Origin: Geobacter sp. UBA5730 | GTDB taxonomy: Bacteria > Desulfobacterota > Desulfuromonadia > Geobacterales > Pseudopelobacteraceae | Length of the DNA stretch: 64,000 nt | Direction of reading: 5' to 3' | NCBI GenBank assembly: GCA_002419465.1 | Contig: DIGE01000018.1 | Span: 50,917 to 114,916 of the forward strand | In this document: positions 38,276 through 46,852 of the stretch, one piece after another | Layout of the letters: each line of letters starts with the position of its first letter | Numbering within the stretch: the first letter of the stretch is position 1 | The notes under the pieces: model-generated | What the model was told of the DNA's origin: nothing | Database searches by the model: none | What the model saw: only the letters and a program-made list of their open reading frames with translations | Translations under genes and position numbers: made by a program

Positions 38276-38399
38276 AGCAACGAGGATTTTTGCGTCCTGG
38301 TTGCGGTGAGCCCAGGCATGGCGCGCAGGCGTACTGATCAGTACGTTGAGCAGGCATGCCGCAGGCGAAACGCGGCCCGGGCGGAAAAAGACCGTTGCT
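38276..38399. repeat. Intergenic element with terminal AGCAACG repeats and a 16-bp palindrome
   Basis: AGCAACG then TTTTT on the left mirrors AAAAA then CGTTGCT on the right. The interior holds the palindrome CGTACTGATCAGTACG and GC-rich arms around CAGGCATG. The right end supplies the TAG stop codon of the next minus-strand gene. It looks like a mobile or REP-type interspersed repeat. Confidence 0.5.
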
Positions 38400-39114
38400 A
38401 GCCCTGCTGTTCCTGCTTGAGGATCAAAATCCGCTGACAGTGGGGACAGTAGTGCAGTTCATCTCCCTTGAACAGGGTGTTGTACAGTTGGGGCGGCAGG
38501 TTCATGTTGCACCCCATGCAGGAACCGTCTCGCGCCACGGCCAGAGCCTGACCACGACGCTGATCCCGCAGCTGGAGATACCGGCGCAGCACCGAGTTTG
38601 GCAATTCCTTGACGATCGTCTCGCGACTGCTGGCGGCGGTGTCAATGGTGTCCTGTAACCCGTTGATGGCGTCCTGATGCTCCTTGCAACCGTTGCCGGT
38701 ATGCTCTTCCAGGCCGGCCAACTCGGCGCTACGGGCCTCGATAACCGCCTGCAGCTCCTCCAGTTGCGCCGTCTTTTGCAGGATCTGCTCTTCAATATCG
38801 AACACCTGCTTGCGCGCAGCGGATATCTCGCGACCAACGGCCTGAAACTCCTTGTTGGTACGGATCTCCTTCATGTTGGTTTCGGAGCGCTTGATATTGT
38901 CCTGCTCGGCCTGCAAAGCGACCTCAAGCTCACCCTTGTCCCGCTCGATCTCGGCCAGACGGGCCTGATCAACGGCCAAGGCAGACCGCACCACGGCCAG
39001 GCTCTGCTCAAGTTCGGCAATACCGGCCTGATGACCAGCCTGTTCCAACCGTTGCTCGTCAATAGCGACGTCAATGGTCTGCAGCTCTTCCAACAACGAC
39101 AATTTTTTCTTCAA
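38398..39114 (-). CDS. Coiled-coil protein with C4 zinc ribbon (CdsZ/CT398-like)
   Basis: 238 residues: a long antiparallel coiled coil (about 5-175, for example LEELQAVIEARSAELAGLEE) and a C-terminal zinc ribbon with CMGC at about 203-206 and CPHC at about 226-229. This architecture is the widespread C4-type zinc ribbon family (CT398/CdsZ), implicated in ribosome hibernation or secretion control in other bacteria. It is followed on the same strand by rnpB and its stop codon lies inside an intergenic repeat. Confidence 0.8.
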   Translation of the reverse strand: MKKKLSLLEELQTIDVAIDEQRLEQAGHQAGIAELEQSLAVVRSALAVDQARLAEIERDKGELEVALQAEQDNIKRSETNMKEIRTNKEFQAVGREISAARKQVFDIEEQILQKTAQLEELQAVIEARSAELAGLEEHTGNGCKEHQDAINGLQDTIDTAASSRETIVKELPNSVLRRYLQLRDQRRGQALAVARDGSCMGCNMNLPPQLYNTLFKGDELHYCPHCQRILILKQEQQG

Positions 39115-39163
39115 TACCTTCTCCTCCCTGGACTAAACGTACCCTTCTGCGTCGTTAAGCAAC

Positions 39164-40282
39164 CTATCGTGTCTGAAAGGGATCCCGTTCCCCTGCTGCC
39201 CTGACCAGCTCACACTGATAGCCGGCAGCGGCCAGCGCTGTCTGTAAAAACTGTTGCACGGCCTCCACCATCAAAATCTCGGTGGCGAAATGGCCGGCAT
39301 CCAGCAGGGCAATCCCGCAAGCCTCAGCCTCACGGGCCTCATGGTACTTGCAGTCGCCGGTCAGCAGCAGATCGGCGCCAACCCGTAAGGCGTCATTCAG
39401 GAGCGATGTTCCGCTGCCGCTGCACAGCGCCACCTTGCAGATCGGACGGTCCAGATCGCCCACCAAGCGCACCGGTCCGCACCCCAGTCGCTGACGCACC
39501 AAATCGGCAAGGCTGGCCAGCGTGCAGGGCTCCGCCAGGACACCGGTCCGGCCAAGCCCCTGTTGCGATGTCTCGTTCAAGACCGGGTAGCAGTCAAAGG
39601 CCGGTTCCTCATAGGGGTGGGCCGCCAGCATAGTCTTGATGGCTTTGCCAAGCTGATCGCGCTGTAGCAGAATCTCAAGACGATGCTCAGCCACCCGCTC
39701 CGGCGTGCCGACCCGGCCGATCGCCGGGACAGCGCCGGCCTGGGGCGTAAAGGTGCCTTCACCCGCTGCGGCAAAGGAACAATCCCGGTAGTTACCCAGG
39801 GCGTACGCATGCTCAAATAAAGCCTGCCTGACCGGCTCGAGGTGACTGTCGGGAACGAACACCACCAGCTTGACCAACGGGGCCGGGCTGGTGGGTTGCA
39901 AGGGCTGCACCTGCTGCAGACCGATCCGCTGAGCCAGCAGGTCGTTCAACCCGCCATCAGCGATATCGTAGTTGGTGTGCATTGCCACAAGCGCCAGCCC
40001 GTGACTGGCGGCCTGCAGCACCAAACGGCCGGCAGTGGAGCTGGCGGTAATCTGGCGCAGTGGCTTGAAAATCAGGGGGTGATGGGTGACCAGCAGTTGG
40101 CAGCCCTGGGTGACGGCTTCCTCGAGCACCTCGGGCAATGGATCCAGGGCCACCATGATCCGCTCCACCGCAGCAGCCGGGTCCCCCACCTGCAAACCAA
40201 CGTTATCCCACTCCTCGGCCAACCTGAATGGAAATTTTTTATTAATAATTCCAACGATATCAGAGAGTTTAGCCCGCTTCAT
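39164..40282 (-). CDS. Nif3-like dinuclear metal centre protein
   Basis: Start chosen at the ATG at 40282 (MKRAKLSDIVGIINKKFP), the usual family start; no strong ribosome site is seen. 372 residues, the long form with a central insert domain (about 130-230) like YqfO. Metal-binding motifs are LLVTHHPLIFKPL, AMHTNYDIADGGLND, TGDCKYHEAREAE and DAGHFATEI. The family (YbgI/Nif3; GTP cyclohydrolase I type 2 in older annotations) has unsettled biochemistry. Fifty bases upstream of the zinc-ribbon gene. Confidence 0.9.
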   Translation of the reverse strand: MKRAKLSDIVGIINKKFPFRLAEEWDNVGLQVGDPAAAVERIMVALDPLPEVLEEAVTQGCQLLVTHHPLIFKPLRQITASSTAGRLVLQAASHGLALVAMHTNYDIADGGLNDLLAQRIGLQQVQPLQPTSPAPLVKLVVFVPDSHLEPVRQALFEHAYALGNYRDCSFAAAGEGTFTPQAGAVPAIGRVGTPERVAEHRLEILLQRDQLGKAIKTMLAAHPYEEPAFDCYPVLNETSQQGLGRTGVLAEPCTLASLADLVRQRLGCGPVRLVGDLDRPICKVALCSGSGTSLLNDALRVGADLLLTGDCKYHEAREAEACGIALLDAGHFATEILMVEAVQQFLQTALAAAGYQCELVRAAGERDPFQTR

Positions 40283-40403
40283 CGACAAGAAACAAAAAGA
40301 GTGCAGCCTTTTGGCGTGCACTCTGGTGAACCTGTGGTCACGGCTGGTCGTTGTCTCTTTGACCGCATCCGGTCTGATCCCCTGACAATGGTAATGGTAA
40401 ATG

Positions 40404-40480
40404 TGGTGGGCCCACCAGGACTCGAACCTGGGACCAACCGGTTATGAGCCGGTGGCTCTAGCCAACTGAGCTATAGGCCC
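40404..40480 (-). tRNA. tRNA with CAT anticodon, probably Ile2
   Basis: The minus strand folds as a full cloverleaf: acceptor GGGCCTA, D arm with AGCTCAGTTGGCTAGAGC, anticodon loop CTCATAA, T arm GGTTCGAGTCC, discriminator A and encoded CCA. CAT is read either as elongator Met or, after lysidine modification by TilS, as Ile2. The C4-G69 and C5-G68 pairs seen here are TilS recognition features in E. coli, favouring Ile2, but this was not tested against a Met tRNA from the same genome. Confidence 0.93.
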
Positions 40481-40548
40481 GCGCAGGAAGTTTTGACACT
40501 ACAGGAACTTACGTTGGACTGTCAAGGCAATTCAAACCTGTGTAACGG

Positions 40549-41112
40549 TCATGCACGACTGATAAACCGGGCCTCGCGGGTATCAACCTTCACCCTGACA
40601 CCGGTCTCCAGGTACGGCGGCACCTTGATCTTGAGGCCGGTCTCCAGCAGGGCATCCTTGGTCTCGGCGGTGGCGGTGGCGTTCTTGATAACCGGCGCCG
40701 TCTCGGTCACGATCAACTCCACGGTCAGCGGCAGCTCCACGGCCACCATCCGTCCCTGGAACAGCCCCAGGGTCACCTCGGTGCCCTCCAGCAGGTAGGA
40801 CGACAGGCCAGCGAAACCCTCCTCACCCATCTCAAACTGTTCATAGGTTTCCAGGTCCATGAAAACCCCGCCGTTGCCATCGGCATACAGGAACTGCCCC
40901 TTATGGCGCTCATAGTCGGCCTCGTCCACCTTGTCGCCGGAACGGAAGGTGCGGTCCAGCACCTGATTGGTCAACAGGTTGCGGTAGCGGGTTTTGACCA
41001 TGGTATTGGCCCCGCGGGCCGAAGGGGATTGAAAGGTGACATCCAGGATCAGACAGGGTGCGGCATCAAGCTGGATCACCAGCCCACGCTTGAAGTCAGA
41101 GGTGGTCAGCAT
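40549..41112 (-). CDS. efpL: Elongation factor P-like protein EfpL (YeiP)
   Basis: 187 residues from the ATG at 41112, seven bases after AGGAG. Three beta-barrel domains of the EF-P fold. The loop that enters the peptidyl-transferase centre reads QSPSARGANTMVK, with Arg where canonical EF-P has a modifiable Lys; the C-terminal domain (ETAPVIKNATATAETKDALLETG) matches YeiP/EfpL better than EF-P. EfpL relieves ribosome stalling at prolines and other motifs without post-translational modification. Confidence 0.85.
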   Translation of the reverse strand: MLTTSDFKRGLVIQLDAAPCLILDVTFQSPSARGANTMVKTRYRNLLTNQVLDRTFRSGDKVDEADYERHKGQFLYADGNGGVFMDLETYEQFEMGEEGFAGLSSYLLEGTEVTLGLFQGRMVAVELPLTVELIVTETAPVIKNATATAETKDALLETGLKIKVPPYLETGVRVKVDTREARFISRA

Positions 41113-41171
41113 GCACAAACTCCTAACAGCAAAAAAATACAGGCCACAACGGATGCAGCCCTGAGGGTCAG

Positions 41172-41202
41172 AAACAAACCCGCCGGGCGTGCGCCCGGCG
41201 GG
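41172..41202 (-). terminator. Terminator after the ankyrin gene
   Basis: Perfect 10-bp stem CCCGCCGGGC, four-base loop, complement, then TTTGTTTC on the minus strand. Ten bases past the stop. Confidence 0.85.
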
Positions 41203-41211
41203 AGGATGAGA

Positions 41212-41634
41212 TCAGGCGTTACCGGTTTTGACCCGCTCGGCCTTCTTGAGCAGGGTGGTGGCCACCGGGTGATTATTATTCTCGGCATACAATGCGGCGG
41301 TGTTCCCGGTCTTGGTTCTGGCGCGTGGATCCGCACCGGATTCAAGCAGGACCTGCACCGTCTTGTTACAGCCGTAAATGGCAGCCAGCATCAGGGGGGT
41401 ATGCCCCTCGCGATCGCGGGCATCAACCTCGGCTCCCTTGGCAAGCAGCATTTTGGCAATCTCGGTCTGGCCATTGGCCGCGGCATAATGCAGGGCGGTT
41501 TTGCCCTTGTCGCTGGAGGCGGTAATATCGGCACCACGGTGCAACAGGTCCTGGACGGACTCAAGCCGTCCCTCCTTGGATGCGGCGATCAGCTGGGTGT
41601 GGCCATTACGGTCTTTGGCGTTAACATTCTCCAT
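41212..41634 (-). CDS. Ankyrin-repeat protein
   Basis: 140 residues from the ATG at 41634 (GGAGGAGGCAGCT before it). About four ankyrin repeats: NGHTQLIAASKEGRLESVQDLL, GKTALHYAAANGQTEIAKML and EGHTPLMLAAIYGCNKTVQV are clear, the last weaker. No signal peptide. A protein-interaction module of unknown partner. Confidence 0.88.
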   Translation of the reverse strand: MENVNAKDRNGHTQLIAASKEGRLESVQDLLHRGADITASSDKGKTALHYAAANGQTEIAKMLLAKGAEVDARDREGHTPLMLAAIYGCNKTVQVLLESGADPRARTKTGNTAALYAENNNHPVATTLLKKAERVKTGNA

Positions 41635-41965
41635 AGCTGCCTCCTCCTTGTGGGGTGTTGGTGTGAGAGACGCTCCGCAGAGCACGAAAAGTCATAACGC
41701 TGGCACTATCTGAAACAACGGGGGATGCTGGGATTTGCGAAGGGGGGCCTGGCCATGCATGCCAACACCGCAAGAGGAGAGGTTCCTCTCCGGCTACCTG
41801 CCGTATGCTGTCAACCGCCTGATCCGCCATAACCACCTGCCGGTTCCTGGTGTATCCTGCACAGGCAAGTTTTTACCATAAAAACTTGCCTGTGGCTACG
41901 GAAAGCTAAAGCCGCGCCGTTTCATTCTTGCAACCCGGCCAGGGCCAGCCTATAATGCGCCAACC
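41635..41965. other. Gap between divergent ankyrin and engB genes
   Basis: 331 bases that should hold two divergent promoters. The clearest structures are the hairpin GGAGAGGTTCCTCTCC near 41776 and the 33-bp palindrome listed separately. Possible frames here lack coding character. Confidence 0.4.
41861..41893. repeat. Perfect 15-bp inverted repeat with 3-base loop
   Basis: ACAGGCAAGTTTTTA, loop CCA, then its exact complement. It lies 73 bases before engB. The T and A runs inside the arms could let it act as a terminator or attenuator in either direction, or it may be an operator. Confidence 0.75.
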
Positions 41966-42574
41966 ATGCGAATCAAAAGCACAACCTTTCTAAAAAGCGC
42001 TGCCAAGCCAGCTGATTATCCGCCCGCCAACCTGCCGGAGATCGCCTTTGCCGGCCGTTCCAATGTGGGTAAATCATCGTTGATCAACGTCCTGGTGGAA
42101 CGTAAAGGCCTGGTCAGAACCAGTTCGACGCCGGGCCGCACCCAGCTGATCAACTTCTTTGAGGTGAACGGCTGCCTCAATCTGGTTGACCTGCCGGGCT
42201 ACGGCTATGCCAAGGTGCCCCTGGAGGTTAAACGCCAGTGGGGACCTATGATGGAACGCTACCTGGCCGGCCGCGAGACACTCTGCGCCGTGGTGCTGAT
42301 CCTCGATATCCGCAGAACACCGGTTGAGGGGGACCTGCAGATGCTCTCCTGGCTGCGCTCATACGGGCGCAGGCCGATCATCGTGTTGACCAAGATCGAC
42401 AAGCTGACCAAAAATGAACGGGCCAAACAGACCGCCCTGATCTCCAAAACCCTGGAGATGCCAGCCGGCCAGCTGCTGCTCTTTTCGGCCCTGAGCAGGG
42501 AAGGCAAGGAACAGATCTGGCAGACGGTTGCTGCCGCCGCCGGCCTGGATTCCGCACAGGACAGCGCACCATGA
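41966..42574 (+). CDS. engB: Ribosome biogenesis GTPase EngB (YihA/YsxC)
   Basis: 202 residues. G1 AFAGRSNVGKSSLIN, G2 SSTPGRTQLINFF, G3 LVDLPGYGYAK, G4 VLTKIDKL and G5 FSALSREG are all present. It assists late assembly of the 50S subunit. First of four translationally coupled genes: its TGA overlaps the folE2 ATG. Confidence 0.96.
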   Translation: MRIKSTTFLKSAAKPADYPPANLPEIAFAGRSNVGKSSLINVLVERKGLVRTSSTPGRTQLINFFEVNGCLNLVDLPGYGYAKVPLEVKRQWGPMMERYLAGRETLCAVVLILDIRRTPVEGDLQMLSWLRSYGRRPIIVLTKIDKLTKNERAKQTALISKTLEMPAGQLLLFSALSREGKEQIWQTVAAAAGLDSAQDSAP

Positions 42575-43395
42575 AACGGGCCGAGCAGATGCCGGACATG
42601 CAGCAGAGCCGTGACCATCGCAGGGTGCCGATCCGCAAGGTGGGGGTCAAGGATATCTCCTACCCGGTCGTGGTGCAGGACAAGCATCACAACCTGCAAC
42701 ACACCGTGGCAAAGGTGGACATGTATGTGGACCTGCCCCACCAGTTCAAGGGTACCCACATGAGCCGGTTTGTGGAGATCCTGAACCGCCACCGGGAGCA
42801 GATCGCCCTGGACCGACTGGAGGATATCCTGCGGGAGATGCAGCACAAGTTGGGCGCCCACACGGCTCACCTGCGGGTAGAGTTCCCCTACTTCATTGAC
42901 AAGGCGGCTCCGGTTTCCGGCGCACGCTCACTGATGGAGTACACCTGCGAGTTCGATGCCTGTCTGGAGGGTGATCAACTGGATTTTGTGCTGGGTGTCA
43001 AGGTGCCGGTCACCTCGCTCTGCCCCTGCAGCAAGGAACTTTCCCGCTTCGGGGCCCACAACCAGCGCAGCATCATGACCGTGCGCCTGCGTTACCGGGA
43101 TTTTATCTGGATCGAAGACCTGGTGGAGCTGATCGAGCAGTGCGGCAGCAGCCCGGTCTATGCCCTGTTGAAACGGGCCGATGAAAAGTTTGTGACCGAG
43201 CAGGCCTTTGAGCAGCCCCGCTTTGTGGAAGACATGGTCAGGGAGGCCTGGGTACGGCTCTCCGCACTGGAACAGGTCAGCTGGTTCTCGGTTGAGGCTG
43301 AGAACTTCGAATCGATCCACAACCACTCGGCCTATGCTGCGGTGGAACTGGACCGGCGGCACGGTGAGCCGCCGACCGCCGGTGTCCGGCCGTGA
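42571..43395 (+). CDS. folE2: GTP cyclohydrolase I type B (FolE2)
   Basis: 274 residues. Family motifs: DISYPVVVQDK, GTHMSRFVEIL, VTSLCPCSKELSRFGAHNQRS with the metal-binding Cys, and the late ESIHNHSAYA. It converts GTP to dihydroneopterin triphosphate, the first step of folate (and sometimes queuosine) synthesis, using various divalent metals rather than strictly zinc. Coupled to engB and mqnB. Confidence 0.95.
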   Translation: MKRAEQMPDMQQSRDHRRVPIRKVGVKDISYPVVVQDKHHNLQHTVAKVDMYVDLPHQFKGTHMSRFVEILNRHREQIALDRLEDILREMQHKLGAHTAHLRVEFPYFIDKAAPVSGARSLMEYTCEFDACLEGDQLDFVLGVKVPVTSLCPCSKELSRFGAHNQRSIMTVRLRYRDFIWIEDLVELIEQCGSSPVYALLKRADEKFVTEQAFEQPRFVEDMVREAWVRLSALEQVSWFSVEAENFESIHNHSAYAAVELDRRHGEPPTAGVRP

Positions 43396-44180
43396 AACCG
43401 ATTATGGTGCAAGCGGCAGTACCCCGCGAACTGGAACTGTTGATCGCATCCCTGGAGGGAAGCCGGACCAGCGAGAGCGGCGTGTATCCCACCACCGAAG
43501 GATTTCTGGGCGAAGCGCAGCTGGTTTGCTGTGCTGGCGGCGTGGGTAAGGCAAACGCCGCAGCTGCCGCCACGGCCTTGTTGGAGCGGCATCGCCCCAG
43601 CCTGGTGATTGTCACCGGATGCGGGGGTGCCTATCCCGGCAGCGGTCTGGCGGTGGGCGGGCTGGCCATCGCCAGTGACGAGCTGTTTGCCGATGAGGGG
43701 GTCGAAACCCCTGATGGCTGGCTGGACCTGCAGGCGATGCAACTACCGATGTTTTCACAGGGGACCCAACACTACTACAACACCATCCCTCTTTCACGCC
43801 ACGCGGCAGAAAAAGCCATGCAACTGGCCGACAGCCACGGAGTCCGGCTGGTGCGGGGACGCTTCCTGACCGTTTCAGCCTGCAGCGGCACCCGCGCCCG
43901 GGGACTGGAGCTCAGCCGTCGCCATCGGGCGATCTGCGAAAACATGGAAGGAGCGGCGGTTGCCCTGGCGGCCCTGCGCTACGGCATCCCCTGTCTGGAA
44001 ATTCGCGGCATCAGCAATCTGGTAGAGGATCGCGACCTGACCCGCTGGGATCTGCCCCGCGCCCTGGAGGTGGCCCAGCGTTTTGTGATCAAGATTGTTG
44101 AGGACCTCCAGCGCCCTTTACCCGTTGAGGAACCTGCCGGCACGGCCACTTCCAAGGAGCTCCCCCATGACCCTGCTTGA
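43392..44180 (+). CDS. mqnB: Futalosine hydrolase
   Basis: 262 residues from a GTG that overlaps the folE2 stop. A nucleoside phosphorylase/MTAN-like fold: VCCAGGVGKANAAAA, VIVTGCGGAYPGSGLAVGGLAIASDE and CENMEGAAVALAALRYGIPCLEIRGISN with the substrate-binding ME. It splits futalosine to hypoxanthine and dehypoxanthine futalosine in the alternative menaquinone pathway, consistent with a respiring anaerobe. Confidence 0.9.
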   Translation: MKPIMVQAAVPRELELLIASLEGSRTSESGVYPTTEGFLGEAQLVCCAGGVGKANAAAAATALLERHRPSLVIVTGCGGAYPGSGLAVGGLAIASDELFADEGVETPDGWLDLQAMQLPMFSQGTQHYYNTIPLSRHAAEKAMQLADSHGVRLVRGRFLTVSACSGTRARGLELSRRHRAICENMEGAAVALAALRYGIPCLEIRGISNLVEDRDLTRWDLPRALEVAQRFVIKIVEDLQRPLPVEEPAGTATSKELPHDPA

Positions 44181-44718
44181 CGACATCCTTGAGCATAACA
44201 AACAGTTCACCCACCCCGGTGCCTTTCCACCGCTCTCAAAATCGCCGCGCCGACAGCTGGCCATCTTCACCTGCATGGACACCCGCCTGGTTGACTTTCT
44301 GGAACCGGCCATGGGCCTGCAACGAGGTGACGCCAAGATCATCAAGAACGCCGGTAATACCATCGTTGATCCGCACCACGGCGGGGTTATCCGCAGCCTG
44401 GTAGTGGCAATCTATGAATTGGGAGTTGATGAGATCATCGTAATCGGCCACGAAGACTGCGGTATGGCCAGCGTGGACGGCGACGGACTGCGCGGCAAGA
44501 TGTTGGCCAGAGGGGTCACGGCACAAGAGATCGATGAACGGATACCGGATATGGCTTACTGGGTGGGCGCTTTTTCCAACCCGCGGGAGAATGTGGAACG
44601 GGTGGTGCAGGTGCTGCGCGATAACCCGCTGCTGCCCAAGGATGTCCCGATCCACGGACTGCTGTTCTGCCCCAACGATGGACACCTGGAACTGGTCACC
44701 AGCGGGTACCCCGACTAG
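44167..44718 (+). CDS. Beta-class carbonic anhydrase
   Basis: 183 residues; ATG at 44167 eight bases after AAGGAG, overlapping the mqnB end by 14 bases. The zinc site is visible: CMDTRLV (Cys plus the Asp-Arg dyad) and GHEDCGM (His and Cys). Interconverts CO2 and bicarbonate. Belongs to the short-chain, unusual clade where the region between the motifs carries NAGNTIVDPHHG. Confidence 0.92.
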   Translation: MTLLDDILEHNKQFTHPGAFPPLSKSPRRQLAIFTCMDTRLVDFLEPAMGLQRGDAKIIKNAGNTIVDPHHGGVIRSLVVAIYELGVDEIIVIGHEDCGMASVDGDGLRGKMLARGVTAQEIDERIPDMAYWVGAFSNPRENVERVVQVLRDNPLLPKDVPIHGLLFCPNDGHLELVTSGYPD

Positions 44719-44749
44719 CAGCCGGTAAAAAAACTACTGCGGAACCTGC

Positions 44750-45304
44750 CTACTGCCCAAACTCACCCGGCAGGCCGGCCTGGTTGGCCTGCTCCACCAG
44801 CTGGTTGAAGCGCAGCCGGGTGGCCTCATACTCGCCAGAGAGCTGCCTGTTCCGCAGATTGATCTCTGCAATCTGCTGGCTACTCAACGCCTTCGTGCCA
44901 TCGCCCCCGTCTTTTCGCAGCTGCTCCTGCTGCTGTTCGATCTGGGCCAGTTTTTGGCGCAATGACCTGAACTCAGCCTGCCACTCAGCTCCGCTGCGAC
45001 CGCCGAAGCGGGTGGCAGGGGTAACCGTAGGGTCTGCTGCTGCAGTAGCTTGCGATGCAGCAGGTTGTTTGGGTGCGGTGGCCGGGGCAGCTTGCGGCAA
45101 TGTGGCTTCTGGCGCGGCGGCCGACGCGGGCGCCGTCATATCTTCACCGCTAGCACGACGTATTGCCTCGGCTCGATATTTTTTGGGCACGTTCCCAAGA
45201 TCTTCGGTGAAATGCACCGTACCTGCAGCGTCTGTCCACGAAAAAATCTCGGCGGAGACCTGCAGCGGCAGCGCCAGCAACAACATCAGTACCAGTCGTT
45301 TCAT
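44750..45304 (-). CDS. Secreted DUF4124-type protein
   Basis: 184 residues: signal peptide (MKRLVLMLLLALPLQVSA), then EIFSWTDAAGTVHFTEDLGNVP, the DUF4124 motif of periplasmic envelope proteins, an Ala/Pro-rich linker and a C-terminal coiled coil (LRQKLAQIEQQQEQLRKDG). Function unknown. Confidence 0.8.
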   Translation of the reverse strand: MKRLVLMLLLALPLQVSAEIFSWTDAAGTVHFTEDLGNVPKKYRAEAIRRASGEDMTAPASAAAPEATLPQAAPATAPKQPAASQATAAADPTVTPATRFGGRSGAEWQAEFRSLRQKLAQIEQQQEQLRKDGGDGTKALSSQQIAEINLRNRQLSGEYEATRLRFNQLVEQANQAGLPGEFGQ

Positions 45305-45325
45305 CTCACGTCCTCCTCAACAGGA

Positions 45326-46012
45326 TTACCGCTCACCAAAAATGGCCGTTCCCACCCGCACCAGGGTTGCTCCCTCTGCGATGGCCACCTCAAAATCGCC
45401 GGACATCCCCATGGACAGCTCTGCCATCTCGACGCCAGGAATCGCCGCAGCCCTGATCCCGTCAGCCAGCAGACGCAACTGCCGGAAATAGGGGCGGGCC
45501 GTCTCGGGCGCATCAAAAAACGGTGGCATGGTCATCAACCCCCGCACCCGCAGATGGGGCAACTGAGCCACCCGGCGGACCAGGGCCAACGCCTCGTCGG
45601 CGGTGGTGCCTGATTTGGTGGTTTCCTGCGCCACATTCACCTGCACCAGGATATCGCAGCAGCTCTCCAAGCGCCCCCACTGACGGTTGATCTCCTCGGC
45701 CAGTGAGAGCCGGTCCACCGAATGAATCATACTGACGATACCGGCCAACTGTCTGACCTTGTTGGACTGCAGGTGACCGATAAAATGCCACTGCACCGGC
45801 GACCGGACCCCGTCAGCCTTGGCCACCAGCTCCTGGACATAATTTTCACCAAACAATAACTGACCGGCAGCGGCGGCAGCCATGACATCTTCAGCTGGCC
45901 GGGTTTTGGAGACCGCTACCAGCCTGACCATGTCCGGGTCGCGGCCGGCACGTTCGGCAGCCCCGCGAATCCGCTGATTGACGGCAGCCAGCTGCCCGGC
46001 GATCGCTGACAC
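45326..46012 (-). CDS. YggS-family pyridoxal phosphate homeostasis protein
   Basis: 228 residues from a GTG. PLP lysine in RLVAVSKTRPAE, FGENYVQEL, WHFIGHLQSNKVR and LSMGMSGDFEVAIAEGATLVRVGTAIFG are the family blocks. It binds PLP and keeps vitamin B6 and amino-acid pools balanced. Two bases from maf. Confidence 0.95.
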   Translation of the reverse strand: MSAIAGQLAAVNQRIRGAAERAGRDPDMVRLVAVSKTRPAEDVMAAAAAGQLLFGENYVQELVAKADGVRSPVQWHFIGHLQSNKVRQLAGIVSMIHSVDRLSLAEEINRQWGRLESCCDILVQVNVAQETTKSGTTADEALALVRRVAQLPHLRVRGLMTMPPFFDAPETARPYFRQLRLLADGIRAAAIPGVEMAELSMGMSGDFEVAIAEGATLVRVGTAIFGER

Positions 46013-46014
46013 GG

Positions 46015-46599
46015 CTAGAGTGCCTCCAACTGCTGCAGGGTTTCATACAGTTCGCAGGTGGGTAGTCCAACCACATTGGTGTAGGAACCGCGGATCTCAC
46101 GCACCATATGGGCCGCCCCCCCCTGAATGGCATAGGCGCCGGCCTTATCCAGAGGGCACCCGCTGGCCACATAACGATTGATCTCGGCCGGGGTCAGCGC
46201 CTTGAACTGCACCGTGGTCCGTACGGCCCGACTGATGCACACCGCGCTGTCACGATCCAGGACGCAGTAGGCGGTCACCACCTCATGGCTGCGCCCCGAA
46301 AGCGCGGAGAGCATCTGGACAGCGTCGTCAGCATCCACCGGCTTGCCCATGATCCGGCCATCCAGCACGACAATCGTGTCAGCGCCGATGAAAAAGCGGC
46401 CGCCTGCTTCACGCGCAGCTGCCGTACGGGCCTTTTCCTCAGCCAGCCGCAGGGCATGGGGGATCGCCTGTTCGTCGGGCAACGGCATTTCCTGAATGTC
46501 CGCTGGCGCCACCCGGAACGGGATACCGGCCAGTTCCAGCAGTTCGGAGCGACGGGGCGAGGCCGAGGCCAGCACGATCATCGGCTCAGGTTCCGTCAC
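46015..46599 (-). CDS. maf: Maf-family nucleotide pyrophosphatase
   Basis: 194 residues. LASASPRRSELLELAGIPF, IGADTIVVLDGRIMGKP and DKAGAYAIQGGAAHMV are the Maf motifs. Maf proteins hydrolyse dTTP, UTP or modified nucleotides and are linked to septum inhibition in Bacillus. Overlaps the upstream small membrane protein gene. Confidence 0.95.
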   Translation of the reverse strand: MTEPEPMIVLASASPRRSELLELAGIPFRVAPADIQEMPLPDEQAIPHALRLAEEKARTAAAREAGGRFFIGADTIVVLDGRIMGKPVDADDAVQMLSALSGRSHEVVTAYCVLDRDSAVCISRAVRTTVQFKALTPAEINRYVASGCPLDKAGAYAIQGGAAHMVREIRGSYTNVVGLPTCELYETLQQLEAL

Positions 46600-46852
46600 C
46601 GTTGCGCTCCTCTTCCCGTTTTTTTGCTTCTTCCAACTCGGCCCAGTGGGCCTTCCAGTCCTTTTTCTTGACCTTATGCAGCAGGAAGACCCCCGGAATG
46701 ATCACCAGACCGAAAAAGATGTTGCTCGAGATGCCGTTCAGCAGGCCATAGACCAGCGAGGCCACCCCCATCAGCAACAACGCCACCTCCAGTGAAAGCA
46801 GCCGCCCCAGCAGCGAAGCCTCTTGCAGTTCTTTCTGATCATCATGCTGCAT
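46586..46852 (-). CDS. Small membrane protein, hypothetical
   Basis: 88 residues with two membrane segments (about 20-38 and 44-60) and a charged C-terminal helix (LEEAKKREEERNG). Overlaps both glcD and maf by 11-14 bases, so it is part of that operon. No family recognised. Confidence 0.7.
   Translation of the reverse strand: MQHDDQKELQEASLLGRLLSLEVALLLMGVASLVYGLLNGISSNIFFGLVIIPGVFLLHKVKKKDWKAHWAELEEAKKREEERNGDGT

Noticed and set aside
37858..38401. Plus-strand frames of 113 and 150 codons
   Set aside because: They lie on the complement of RNase P RNA and the adjoining repeat.
40404..40480. Elongator tRNA-Met
   Set aside because: The CAT anticodon allows it, but the C4-G69 and C5-G68 pairs favour the lysidine-modified Ile2. 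Not excluded.
41621..41836. A 71-codon minus frame upstream of the ankyrin gene
   Set aside because: No ribosome site or family resemblance; low coding character in an intergenic region with hairpins.
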